Shown: positions 25,843 through 36,879 of the stretch, one piece after another | Numbering within the stretch: the first letter of the stretch is position 1 | How the letters are laid out: the number at the start of each line of letters is the position of its first letter | Source: Bacteroidales bacterium | GTDB lineage: Bacteria > Bacteroidota > Bacteroidia > Bacteroidales > UBA932 | Direction: 5' to 3' | Assembly: GCA_015060455.1 (NCBI GenBank) | Contig: SUYM01000001.1 | Span: 103,865 to 167,864, forward strand | DNA length: 64,000 nt | Made by a program: the position numbers and the translations under genes | Notes under the pieces: generated by a model | Databases searched by the model: none | The model's input: the letters and a program-made list of their open reading frames with translations, nothing else | What the model was told of the DNA's origin: nothing

Positions 25843-27156
25843 ATGAGTAAACTACGCTTGCTCATAATGGCGCTATGTGCGTCATTATGTAGTGTGGGTA
25901 TGTATGCCCAACAACCTCGTGTCTTGTCGTTGGAGGAGATCTTTGCATTGGCGGATGAGAACAGCAAGACAATCCAGGCTGAAGATGCTGCAGTAACAGA
26001 AGCACAGCAGGAAATCCGTGAAGCCAAAAACGGAAGACTTCCTGACATCGAGTTGTCGGTCTCTGCCAGTTATCTTGGCAACGGTTATCTCCTTGACAGG
26101 AACTTCTCCAACGGCCAAAGCATAAAGATGCCTCATTTCGGAAACAACTTTGCAATCAAGGCTACTCAGCTGATTTACGGAGGAGGAGCTGTCACGAGCA
26201 GCATCGCCATGGCAAAGTTAAAGTACGAAATGGCCGGAATCAACCGTGACGCTGCACGTTCCAATGTCCGTTTCATGCTGGCTGGATTCTACCTTGACCT
26301 GTGCAAACTGCACAATGTCCTGAAGGTCTATGACAAAAGCATCGAGCTCGCGAAGGTAGTCATCAAAGACACAAAGGCACGCAATGCAGCAGGGGTCGTG
26401 CTGCAGAACGATGTCACCCGCTATGAACTTCAGCTGAAGAATCTTGAACTGGCGAGAAAACGAGCTGAGAACGCCCTGGAGATCCTCAATTATGATCTTG
26501 TCACAATGCTGGGATTACCTTTGGATACCGTCATTCAGCCAAGCTCTGACATTCTGGATCACTCCTTATCCCTTCATGATCTGACTTACTGGCAGGATCT
26601 GGCACAGGACGAGTCACATGCTATAAAGCAGACGCGAATGGCAGTGCAGATGAACAGGACAGCAGAACAGCTTGCCCGTGCCGATCGCCGTCCGAGCATA
26701 GCCCTTATTGCCGCCAACAACTTTGACGGCCCTATCACCATTGAAGTGCCGGTAATAAACAAGAACTTCAACTACTGGTATGTCGGAGTCGGTATTTCGT
26801 GGAAGATATCTTCTCTATATAAGGCAAACAAGAGCATAAAGAGGGCGCAGTATGCAACCCGGACAAGTATCCGCAGACAGGAGGAAGTCACCCAGCAGAT
26901 AGGGATCGGCGTTCAAGCGGATTACACCAAATACATGGAAGCGTACGAGGAAGTGGCAACATTAGAGAAGAATGTGCAGCTTGCATCAGAGAATTATGCC
27001 ATTATCGAAACTCGCTACAGCAACGAGGTAGCCCTCGTGACAGATATGCTCGACGCATCCAATCAGCTGCTTGAGGCTGAACTCCAGCTCGCAAACGCAC
27101 GCATAAACGTGATATTCAACTACTATAAACTCAAACACACATCAGGAAACCTATAA
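25843..27156 (+). CDS. TolC-family outer-membrane efflux channel
   Basis: 437 residues. A signal peptide ends SVGMYAQ. The mature protein shows the duplicated TolC pattern of helical hairpins: LSLEEIFALADENSKTIQ at the start, the mid-protein DVTRYELQLKNLELARKRAE, and a final ETRYSNEVALVTDMLDASNQ. It forms the outer-membrane duct for the adaptor and pump encoded next. The three genes lie in the order channel, adaptor, MFS pump, typical of EmrAB-TolC-like drug or fatty-acid export in Bacteroidota. A repeat cluster separates it from the adaptor gene. Confidence 0.93.
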   Translation: MSKLRLLIMALCASLCSVGMYAQQPRVLSLEEIFALADENSKTIQAEDAAVTEAQQEIREAKNGRLPDIELSVSASYLGNGYLLDRNFSNGQSIKMPHFGNNFAIKATQLIYGGGAVTSSIAMAKLKYEMAGINRDAARSNVRFMLAGFYLDLCKLHNVLKVYDKSIELAKVVIKDTKARNAAGVVLQNDVTRYELQLKNLELARKRAENALEILNYDLVTMLGLPLDTVIQPSSDILDHSLSLHDLTYWQDLAQDESHAIKQTRMAVQMNRTAEQLARADRRPSIALIAANNFDGPITIEVPVINKNFNYWYVGVGISWKISSLYKANKSIKRAQYATRTSIRRQEEVTQQIGIGVQADYTKYMEAYEEVATLEKNVQLASENYAIIETRYSNEVALVTDMLDASNQLLEAELQLANARINVIFNYYKLKHTSGNL

Positions 27157-27158
27157 TT

Positions 27159-27218
27159 CCTCACAGTCATCCTGAACTCCTCACTGTCATCCTGAACTCC
27201 TCACTGTCATCCTGAGCG
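27159..27218 (+). repeat. Three tandem 20-bp repeats between tolC-like and hlyD-like genes
   Basis: Units CCTCACAGTCATCCTGAACT, CCTCACTGTCATCCTGAACT and CCTCACTGTCATCCTGAGCG occupy 27159-27178, 27179-27198 and 27199-27218. The last unit continues AAGCGAAGGATCT, a widespread intergenic repeat sequence in many bacteria. Confidence 0.85.
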
Positions 27219-27247
27219 AAGCGAAGGATCTTTAAACCATTAAAAAT

Positions 27248-28282
27248 ATGAAAATCAGAACAAAGAAAATAATCTACAACAGTATCGCCTGCATCCTCCT
27301 TCTCGGAGCCATCTCTTGGGTATGCGCAAAATTCATCCACATCGGAAACGTGGAATTCACCGAAAACGCACAGGTGAAGCAGCACATAGTACCAATAAAC
27401 TCACGAGTACAGGGATTTATCAAAGAAATCCGTTTCGACGAATACACCAAGGTATCCAAAGGTGACACACTGGTGATCATCGAAGACGTGGAATACCGTT
27501 ACATGGTAGCACAGGCAAAAGCCAATCTTGAAAATGCAAAGACCGGCAAGGATGCCATGCACAATGTGATATCGACCACTCAGACAAATATGTCAGTGAC
27601 TGACGCAAGCATTGAAGAAGCCAGGATCCATCTTGAGAACGCGGAACGTAACTATAATCGTTTCAAGGCTTTGCATAAGCAGAAAGCTGTCACTCAGCAG
27701 CAGTACGACGACATGTACACAGCCTACTCTGCAGCCAAGGCAAGGTATGAGATGCTCAAGCGTCAGAGGGAAAGCGTTCAGGCAGTCAGCCGCGAGCAGA
27801 ACACCCGACTCGGTCAGAATGAAGCCGGTATCAAGCTCGCTGAAGCAGCATTGGAACTTGCCCGCCTCAATCTTTCATATACTGTCGTGATTGCACCATG
27901 CGACGGATACACAGGAAGAAAGGAGATTCAGGAAGGACAGCTGATCCAGCACGGTCAGACACTTCTGAATATCGTTGATTCCGAAAACAAATGGATCGTA
28001 GCGAACTATAAGGAGACTCAGACCGCAAACATCAACGTTGGCTGTGAGGTAGAAATCGAAGTTGATGCAGTTCCGGGATATGCATTCAAGGGAGTTGTTA
28101 CTTCAATTTCTCGTGCAACTGGATCAAGCTTTTCGCTTATGCCACAGGATAATTCGTCAGGAAACTTTGTCAAGATAGAGCAACGCATCCCGGTACGTAT
28201 CGACTTTACCGAAGATAATAACGCACAGGCGTTGGAACGCGTGAGCGCAGGTATGAATGTAGAATGTAAAGTGCTTTATTAA
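27248..28282 (+). CDS. HlyD/EmrA-family periplasmic adaptor
   Basis: 344 residues. One N-terminal membrane helix (~8-24) is followed by a lipoyl half-motif (IVPINSRVQGFIKEIRFDEY), a coiled-coil hairpin (~80-195), the second lipoyl half (LNLSYTVVIAPCDGYTGRKE) and a beta-barrel domain (GCEVEIEVDAVPGYAFKGVV). It bridges the MFS pump and the TolC-like channel. Its stop overlaps the start of the MFS gene by one base (TAATG), so translation is coupled. Confidence 0.94.
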   Translation: MKIRTKKIIYNSIACILLLGAISWVCAKFIHIGNVEFTENAQVKQHIVPINSRVQGFIKEIRFDEYTKVSKGDTLVIIEDVEYRYMVAQAKANLENAKTGKDAMHNVISTTQTNMSVTDASIEEARIHLENAERNYNRFKALHKQKAVTQQQYDDMYTAYSAAKARYEMLKRQRESVQAVSREQNTRLGQNEAGIKLAEAALELARLNLSYTVVIAPCDGYTGRKEIQEGQLIQHGQTLLNIVDSENKWIVANYKETQTANINVGCEVEIEVDAVPGYAFKGVVTSISRATGSSFSLMPQDNSSGNFVKIEQRIPVRIDFTEDNNAQALERVSAGMNVECKVLY

Positions 28283-29892
28283 TGAGTCATCATCACGATC
28301 CGAACCAGCCTTTTTCAATCCCGCAGATCCGATTCATCCCGGAAAAGCTCAAGCCTTGGCTTGTGATTCTGTTCATCATCGTCTTCAACTGTACAGGAGG
28401 AGTCTATCTTGCCGCCGTCAGCGAGATGGTAGGCTCAACTCAGCTCCTGCAGGAAGACATCATGATGGCAGGATATGCCTCCCTGGTAGGCATGGCACTC
28501 TTCTTTGCCATAATGTTCAGACTCAAATGGGCTGTGAGACCTAAAACGGCCATGGGTTCCTGCATTCCTGTATTGATTGCCGCCAACCTTATCTGCATGC
28601 ACTCGTCCAGCGTGCCGGTATTGGTTGGAGTCAGTCTCGTGGCCGGCTTCTTCAGGATGTGGGCCATATATGAATGCAACTCCACCATCCAGCTCTGGAT
28701 AACCCCGAAGCGAGACATGGCGATATGGTTCTGCTACATCTATCTTATGGTGAACACCACAATCCAGTTTACCGGAATCGGTGTGCTGACATTCTCGATA
28801 TGGTCATCATGGGAATATATGCATTGGTTCATAATAGCTGCATTGCTGGTAATATGGCTCATTGTAATCATCTGCTATAAAGGCATATCCATAATGCCAC
28901 GCCTCCCTCTTCTGGGCATCGACTGGATCGGAATGCTCCTATGGGGTGCCACAGCCATGTCCATCCTATTCATATGTGTTTATGGAGAGCATTATGACTG
29001 GTGGCAGTCTGACCACATCTGCTTTGCAACTTCATTCGGCCTTGCGGCTCTTGGCCTGAACCTGTACAGAGCTACATTCCTGAGGCATCCATACATATCA
29101 CTTCAGATATTCAAGATGCCGATAGTCTGGAAATGCGTGGCGATCATCCTTGTGATGGACCTTCTTCTTGCACCTTCGCACATCTGCGAACATGCGCTGA
29201 TGGAAGGAGTTCTTGGATATGACCATGCTAACGTCATGACCCTGAACTGGATATCCATCATAGGTGTCATAATGGGCATTCTGTTTACGTGGCAGACGTT
29301 TGCCCGACGCAAATGGACCTATCAGAACATGCTGGTGATAGCATTCTCGTGCTTTGCATTTTACCTGGCATACTTCTATTTCCGCATTGACTATAATATT
29401 CCCAAGGAGTCCCTGTACATGCCTGTCATAGCCAGATCCGCAGGATATGTAATGGTAGCGGTCATGATGCTCACAGCAAACACAAGACTGCCCTTCCCTT
29501 TCATCTTCCTTCACGGACTCTCGTTTCAGAATATGTTCAGCGCAGCACTGGCAGCTCCTATCGGAAACGCTATTGTAGGACGTGCACTAAAGGTCATTAT
29601 GACCCGTAACACGATGCTCCTGAGCCAGAACATGGATACGGTAACTTTATCCACCATTCGCACCCCTATGAGTGAACTTTACGGAATGGTCCAGGCACAA
29701 TCCCTCATGGAATCAATGAAAGAAGTTTATGGCCTGCTGCTCTTTGTGGCAATACTATGTCTTGTCATCCTTATGGTACGGTACAGCAGCTTCCGCCCGA
29801 TTCGTGTCATCGAACCGACGTACCGTTTCATATACAATTTCTGCAAGAAAGAAGTCTTCGCCCGCCTGCGCGTACGGCGAGTAAAACAGTAG
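28282..29892 (+). CDS. MFS efflux pump, DHA2/EmrB-like
   Basis: 536 residues with about 14 hydrophobic segments, consistent with the 14-TM DHA2 family. The N-terminus is His/Pro rich (MSHHHDPNQPF). The C-terminal tail is basic. It is the inner-membrane pump of the three-gene system and should export hydrophobic compounds by proton antiport. The usual DHA2 motif C (G-x8-G-x3-GP) is not obvious to me, so the substrate class is uncertain. Its start overlaps the adaptor stop; a strong terminator follows. Confidence 0.85.
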   Translation: MSHHHDPNQPFSIPQIRFIPEKLKPWLVILFIIVFNCTGGVYLAAVSEMVGSTQLLQEDIMMAGYASLVGMALFFAIMFRLKWAVRPKTAMGSCIPVLIAANLICMHSSSVPVLVGVSLVAGFFRMWAIYECNSTIQLWITPKRDMAIWFCYIYLMVNTTIQFTGIGVLTFSIWSSWEYMHWFIIAALLVIWLIVIICYKGISIMPRLPLLGIDWIGMLLWGATAMSILFICVYGEHYDWWQSDHICFATSFGLAALGLNLYRATFLRHPYISLQIFKMPIVWKCVAIILVMDLLLAPSHICEHALMEGVLGYDHANVMTLNWISIIGVIMGILFTWQTFARRKWTYQNMLVIAFSCFAFYLAYFYFRIDYNIPKESLYMPVIARSAGYVMVAVMMLTANTRLPFPFIFLHGLSFQNMFSAALAAPIGNAIVGRALKVIMTRNTMLLSQNMDTVTLSTIRTPMSELYGMVQAQSLMESMKEVYGLLLFVAILCLVILMVRYSSFRPIRVIEPTYRFIYNFCKKEVFARLRVRRVKQ

Positions 29893-29925
29893 ACGGATAA
29901 CACCTTCCACATTTTTATAAGGAAA

Positions 29926-29970
29926 GTGTGGCAGATACCGCCTTTGAGATGGGTATCTACCACACTTTTT
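29926..29970. terminator. Terminator between convergent efflux operon and pfp
   Basis: GTGTGGCAGATACC pairs with GGTATCTACCACAC with one mismatch, followed by TTTTT on the plus strand (29966-29970). The minus strand has a weaker T-rich flank, so it may serve both genes. Confidence 0.85.
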
Positions 29971-30017
29971 ATGGTTTTTCGTGGAAGATCTCTGCGAGGA
30001 ACCTCACACAAATGGAA

Positions 30018-31253
30018 TTACCACTCCAGAATCTTCTTGAAGTCGTAAGCCTCAGGGTTTGAGATACCGAGAGCGCGAACTGCTTCGTAGTCCTCAGGGG
30101 TTACGTAGTGAGCGATGTAGTTGTAGTAGTTCTGAGCTGTACCGCTGTTGATGTCAACTACGCGTGGCGGAATCTTGCCTGTCTTAGGGTCCTGGAGGTC
30201 TGCGAGGTAAAGTGGCGATACGTTACCGTAAGCGTCAACATAGACCATGCAGCCTGTCTTGCCTTCGCTGAAGAGCTGATAAACACCCATAGCGAGTTCT
30301 GTACAATATGTAAGGTCATAAGCCACAGGATCCTGGCAACGTACGTCGTATCCGATCTCTACAGGACGGCTCTTTACCTTAAGACCGATCTTCTTGAACT
30401 CAGCTTCGAGGAGGTCGTTGAAGAGAACTGCCTTTGAAACCTTTCCGAGTTCAGGGTGACCATGATCGTCATATGAGAAATGTACACCGGCAGCTTCCAT
30501 TTCCTCTGCCTTGAACTCGTGGAAGAGTCCCTCTGCAGCAACGATAGTACCATAGTTGATACCCATTACCTTTCTCTTGAGGATAGCCGAAATCGAAAGT
30601 TTCACGACTTTCTCAAGGCAGATCTCAGTCTTGTTGAACATCTCAGGAATGATGGTCATAGGGCAATGAGTTGCCTCACCAATACCAAGTGCAAGAGAAC
30701 CACAAGTACGTCCCATTGCGCTGATTACAAGCCAGTTGCCTGATGTGCGGGCATCTTCATACACTGTACGCGCAAGATGTGCACCCTCGTTCTTTGCAGA
30801 GTTGTATCCGAAAGTCGGAGCATTTGCAGGAAGAGGAAGGTCGTTGTCGATTGTCTTTGGACAGTGGATGTTTGCGATAGGATATCCCTTTGCAGCAAGG
30901 AACTTTGATATGCGGTTTGCAGTAGAAGCAGTGTCATCACCACCGATAGTCACGAGAAGCTTGATGTTGTTGTCCTTGAAGAGGTCAAGGTTGAAATTGT
31001 TCTCGAAATCTGCATCTGTCGGCTTGAAACGGCTCATTTCAAGGTATGAACCACCTCTGTTGAAGTAACGGTCTGCGATGAAGAATGTGAGGTCTTCTGT
31101 GCGTGCGTTCTTGCTGAAAAGGCCTGAATATCCGCCGTGAAGTCCGATCACACGATATCCCTTTGAAAGGAAAGTTTTTGCTACACTCATTGATACTGAG
31201 TTCATTCCGGGCGCGGGACCGCCGCCACAGAGAATGATAACTGCATCTTTCAT
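30018..31253 (-). CDS. pfp: Pyrophosphate-type 6-phosphofructokinase
   Basis: 411 residues. The N-terminal loop is CGGGPAPGMN. The phosphate-donor site reads GGDDT (104-108) and the catalytic loop KTIDND (133-138). In this superfamily GGDD and a Lys before TIDND mark the PPi-dependent enzymes, whereas ATP enzymes have GGDGS and GTIDND. MGRTCG and PEMF motifs for fructose-6-phosphate follow. It catalyses reversible phosphorylation of fructose 6-phosphate with PPi in glycolysis. It stands as a single gene with its own promoter. Confidence 0.92.
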   Translation of the reverse strand: MKDAVIILCGGGPAPGMNSVSMSVAKTFLSKGYRVIGLHGGYSGLFSKNARTEDLTFFIADRYFNRGGSYLEMSRFKPTDADFENNFNLDLFKDNNIKLLVTIGGDDTASTANRISKFLAAKGYPIANIHCPKTIDNDLPLPANAPTFGYNSAKNEGAHLARTVYEDARTSGNWLVISAMGRTCGSLALGIGEATHCPMTIIPEMFNKTEICLEKVVKLSISAILKRKVMGINYGTIVAAEGLFHEFKAEEMEAAGVHFSYDDHGHPELGKVSKAVLFNDLLEAEFKKIGLKVKSRPVEIGYDVRCQDPVAYDLTYCTELAMGVYQLFSEGKTGCMVYVDAYGNVSPLYLADLQDPKTGKIPPRVVDINSGTAQNYYNYIAHYVTPEDYEAVRALGISNPEAYDFKKILEW

Positions 31254-31299
31254 AATTCTGATTATATTTAATTGTGAAACATATATCTAAAAATCCGGG

Positions 31300-31331
31300 C
31301 AAAATTATCAAAATTTATATAGAAATACAAT
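31300..31331 (-). promoter_or_regulatory. Promoter of pfp
   Basis: On the minus strand ATTG (31331-31328), 20 nt, then TAATTTTG (31307-31300). This matches the Bacteroidota consensus and leaves a leader of about 40 nt. Confidence 0.65.
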
Positions 31332-31342
31332 ATTTATCGGTA

Positions 31343-31497
31343 ATGATATACATGTTTACACTACATGTCATTCTTTCGCATACGCTTCAGCGACTTCGTC
31401 GATTACTGAGCGTTAGCGAAGAATCTATAACAGATGCTTCACTACGTTCAGCATGACAGTCTGGAGGTAATCCATTTTGTGTAAACTGATATATCAT
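31343..31497. mobile_element. MITE-like element, copy 2
   Basis: 155 bp, nearly identical to 23976-24129, with ends ATGATATACATGTTTACAC and GTGTAAACTGATATATCAT. It differs at a few interior bases (TTCTTTCGCATACGCTTC versus TTCTTTATCTGCGCTTC). It sits between the pfp and ligA promoters without disturbing either. Confidence 0.75.
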
Positions 31498-31518
31498 TCC
31501 CTATTTATTTCGTTTTAA

Positions 31519-33723
<2,205 letters not shown>

Positions 33724-33749
33724 CCACAGTCAGACAAACCTGATTACCC

Positions 33750-34676
33750 ATGAAGAAGTTATCGGAAAAGACCACAAGACTTAAACAGTTTTTCAGAGAA
33801 GATATCTGGATTCTGGATTTGGAAGAACTTTCCAAAGCCAGGGCTCGTTTTATCAAGTATCTGAAAGTCATGCTGATAACTATAAAGACCTTTGCCAATG
33901 AACGCATCGGTTTTCAGGCTGTGGCACTCAGTTTTTTCAGCACTATGTCTGTTGTGCCGTTCATCGCCATTGTCTTCGGCATCACAGGAGGTCTTGGTCT
34001 TGAAGATCACTTGAAGGAACTGCTTTATGACAATTTTCAGAACAGTCAGCAGACAATAGATACGATAATAGGATTTGCAGACAATATAATAGCCACGGCG
34101 GAGAGCGGTCTTATGGGGCTGATCAGTTCATTGTTCTTCTTCTTCACTGTAATTATGCTGATGCTTAATGTAGAGAAGGTCTTCAACAATGTATGGATGG
34201 TGGAAAAGGCCAGGAACATAATCAAACGCCTTTCCGTCATCATCGCGATGCTTCTGCTCTCCCCTTTTGTGGTAATGGCTTTCTTTACCGGCTCGTTCGC
34301 ATATTCCAGGGTGATAGATTTCCTTGGACTCGGTTGGGAATCATACGGATTCGTCAAGACCATACTTGTCTGGACAATCTTTGCAATAATAATCACTCTT
34401 GTATTTTCTGCGATGTACAAGTTCATTCCAAATGCGAAAGTGAAATATGGAGCAGCGTTCAGGGCGGCAGTACCGGCTGCTCTGGCCTTTACCGTAGTAC
34501 AGTACGGATATGTTGAAACTCAGGTCTTTGTATCCCGACTGAGTGCTGTATTCGGTGCATTTGCGGCAGTGCCGCTGTTTATGGTATGGATAAACATAGG
34601 ATGGTTCATCATATTGATAGGAGCACAGTTGTCCTATGCTTTCCAGAATGTGGATAAATATAATGTGGAAGAATAA
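33750..34676 (+). CDS. YihY/BrkB-family inner membrane protein
   Basis: 308 residues with an N-terminal cytoplasmic stretch and about six membrane helices. QAVALSFFSTMSVVPFIAIV, VEKVFNNVWMVEKARN and the final FGAFAAVPLFMVWINIGWFI are signatures of the YihY/virulence factor BrkB family. Its function is not established; it was once mis-assigned as RNase BN. It lies 26 nt after ligA and 11 nt before the relA/spoT homologue. Confidence 0.92.
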   Translation: MKKLSEKTTRLKQFFREDIWILDLEELSKARARFIKYLKVMLITIKTFANERIGFQAVALSFFSTMSVVPFIAIVFGITGGLGLEDHLKELLYDNFQNSQQTIDTIIGFADNIIATAESGLMGLISSLFFFFTVIMLMLNVEKVFNNVWMVEKARNIIKRLSVIIAMLLLSPFVVMAFFTGSFAYSRVIDFLGLGWESYGFVKTILVWTIFAIIITLVFSAMYKFIPNAKVKYGAAFRAAVPAALAFTVVQYGYVETQVFVSRLSAVFGAFAAVPLFMVWINIGWFIILIGAQLSYAFQNVDKYNVEE

Positions 34677-34687
34677 TACCTGATGAT

Positions 34688-36874
34688 ATGGGCAAGATAT
34701 CAGAGTTCAAGGAGCATGATTACGAGGTCATAGCAAGAGAATATGCTGACCTTATGGAGGTTGCACGAAAACGATGCAGCAATACAGAAGAACAGAAAAT
34801 AATACATAAGGCATTTGAGTTCGCCAACCAGGCACACAAGGGCGTCAGAAGGCGCTCAGGCGAGCCCTATATAATCCACCCGATAGCGGTTGCCAAAATA
34901 GTCGTGACCAACATAGGACTTGGCTATAAGTCAATAGTTGCCGCCCTTCTGCATGATGTGGTGGAAGATACCGACTATACGGTCGATGACCTGCGAAACC
35001 TGTTCGGAGACAAGGTTGCCACGCTGGTGGAAGGTCTGACAAAGATCAAGACCGTACTCGACAATGAGGACAAGGCCGAACAGAAAAGCATGCAGGCTGA
35101 AAATTTCAAACGTATCCTCCTGACTCTCAATGACGATGTCAGGGTTGTGCTCATCAAACTTGCCGACCGCCTGCACAACTGCCGCACCATCGACTCCATG
35201 CCCGATCATAAAAGAGACAAGATTCTCAGTGAGACCATGTTCGTATTCATTCCATTGGCTCACAGGCTCGGACTCTATGGAATCAAATCCGAAATGGAGG
35301 ATATATGGCTCAAATACAAGGAGCCGGAAGCCTATAACGACATAAAGGCAAAGATCAACCGCAACATCTCTGACAAGGAAAAGGAGATCGACCAGTTCAT
35401 AATCCCGATCAGAGAAGCCTTGAAAAATGCCGATATGAATTTCGAGATAAAGAAAAGAGTGAAGACCCCATATTCAATCTGGCACAAGATGAACACAAAG
35501 GGGGTGACATTCGAGCAGATATACGACCTTTATGCCGTAAGGATAATATTCGACCCGAGTGGTTCCAAGGAAACGGAAAGAGATATATGCTATCATATCT
35601 TCTCCATCATCACAGCGATGTACAAATATAAGTCAGACAGGGTGCGCGACTGGGTCAATTTCCCGAAGAGCAACGGTTATGAAGCCCTGCACTGCACCCT
35701 GATGAGCCACACCGGTATATGGATAGAGACCCAGATACGCTCTACCAGAATGAACGAAATAGCAGAGAAAGGCATTGCGGCACACTGGCTCTACAAGAAG
35801 GACGGTCAGACGACTGAGGGTGAAAGCGAGATGGACAAATGGATCACCAAGGTCAAGGAAATACTTGTGAGCCCGGATATAAATGCCCTTGAACTCCTTG
35901 ATCTGATTCATGATGACCTCCTGAAATCCGAAATCCTGGTGTTTACACCGAAGGGAGACCAGAAAACCATTGATAAGGGAGCGACAGCACTTGATTTTGC
36001 ATATCTCATCCACTCGCATATCGGAGCGAAGGCTATCGCAGCCAAGATCAACCTTAAACTTGTGCCGCTCTCGACGGTGCTAAGGACAGGTGACCAGGTG
36101 GAGATCATCACTGCGGAGAACGAGCGTCCGAAACAGGACTGGCTGCATTTTGTCCAGACCTCAAAGGCGCGCAAACTCATCCTTGACCAGATAAAAAGTG
36201 AACGTCACACCTTTATAAAGACTGGTCGTACAATGCTGACAGAACGTCTGAAAGAAATCGGCAAATCACTTAATGACAAGGTGGTCGGGTCGCTTATGCA
36301 TGATTTCGAAATGTTCGACAGCAAGCCTGAGGAACTGTTCTTCAAGATCGGCTGCGGTATGATTCCGCTTGATGACCTGGCAGAAAGGCTCAAGAAATAT
36401 TATGGAATCAACAGTGAATCCTATTTCATAGTTTCCAACAGCGATGCCAACCACAAATTTGTGCTCGCTCCGTGCTGCACCCCTATTCTCGGAGAAAGTG
36501 TGGTGGGCTTCAAGTCGGCAGACGGCACAATAACTGTCCACACAAGGACCTGCAAGACAGCAAATTCGCTTGCGGCAAAATTCGGAGACAAGATAGTGTC
36601 TGTGAAATGGGGAGTTGAAGCCAATTCCGGAAGCAACTATCTTGCACGTCTGGCTCTGAGGGGAACAGACAGGATAGGAATGATCAATGACATAACCCGC
36701 ATCACATCCAAAGACCATGATGTGAATATCAGAAGATTCAATCTGGGAACGGAAGATGGTGTCTTTGACGGATTCATCGACCTGTATGTGCACAACATCA
36801 AGGATCTTGAAAAACTGATCGACGAACTTAAAGGCATCAAGGGAATTGAAAGCGTTACAAGAACAGAATTATAA
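34688..36874 (+). CDS. relA: Bifunctional (p)ppGpp synthetase/hydrolase, RelA/SpoT family
   Basis: 728 residues. HD hydrolase domain with LLHDVVEDT (His89-Asp90), synthetase domain (RVKTPYSIWHKMN, GYEALHCTLM, IETQIRS), TGS domain (VFTPKGDQKTIDKGATALDF), a Cys/His linker (LAPCCTPILGESVVGF) and a C-terminal ACT domain (DRIGMINDITRITSKDHDVN). The intact HD pair suggests both synthesis and breakdown of the alarmone. The whole family order is preserved. Confidence 0.96.
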   Translation: MGKISEFKEHDYEVIAREYADLMEVARKRCSNTEEQKIIHKAFEFANQAHKGVRRRSGEPYIIHPIAVAKIVVTNIGLGYKSIVAALLHDVVEDTDYTVDDLRNLFGDKVATLVEGLTKIKTVLDNEDKAEQKSMQAENFKRILLTLNDDVRVVLIKLADRLHNCRTIDSMPDHKRDKILSETMFVFIPLAHRLGLYGIKSEMEDIWLKYKEPEAYNDIKAKINRNISDKEKEIDQFIIPIREALKNADMNFEIKKRVKTPYSIWHKMNTKGVTFEQIYDLYAVRIIFDPSGSKETERDICYHIFSIITAMYKYKSDRVRDWVNFPKSNGYEALHCTLMSHTGIWIETQIRSTRMNEIAEKGIAAHWLYKKDGQTTEGESEMDKWITKVKEILVSPDINALELLDLIHDDLLKSEILVFTPKGDQKTIDKGATALDFAYLIHSHIGAKAIAAKINLKLVPLSTVLRTGDQVEIITAENERPKQDWLHFVQTSKARKLILDQIKSERHTFIKTGRTMLTERLKEIGKSLNDKVVGSLMHDFEMFDSKPEELFFKIGCGMIPLDDLAERLKKYYGINSESYFIVSNSDANHKFVLAPCCTPILGESVVGFKSADGTITVHTRTCKTANSLAAKFGDKIVSVKWGVEANSGSNYLARLALRGTDRIGMINDITRITSKDHDVNIRRFNLGTEDGVFDGFIDLYVHNIKDLEKLIDELKGIKGIESVTRTEL

Positions 36875-36879
36875 ATGAG

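Noticed and set aside
27159..27218. CRISPR-like repeats
   Set aside because: Direct tandem 20-bp units without spacers.
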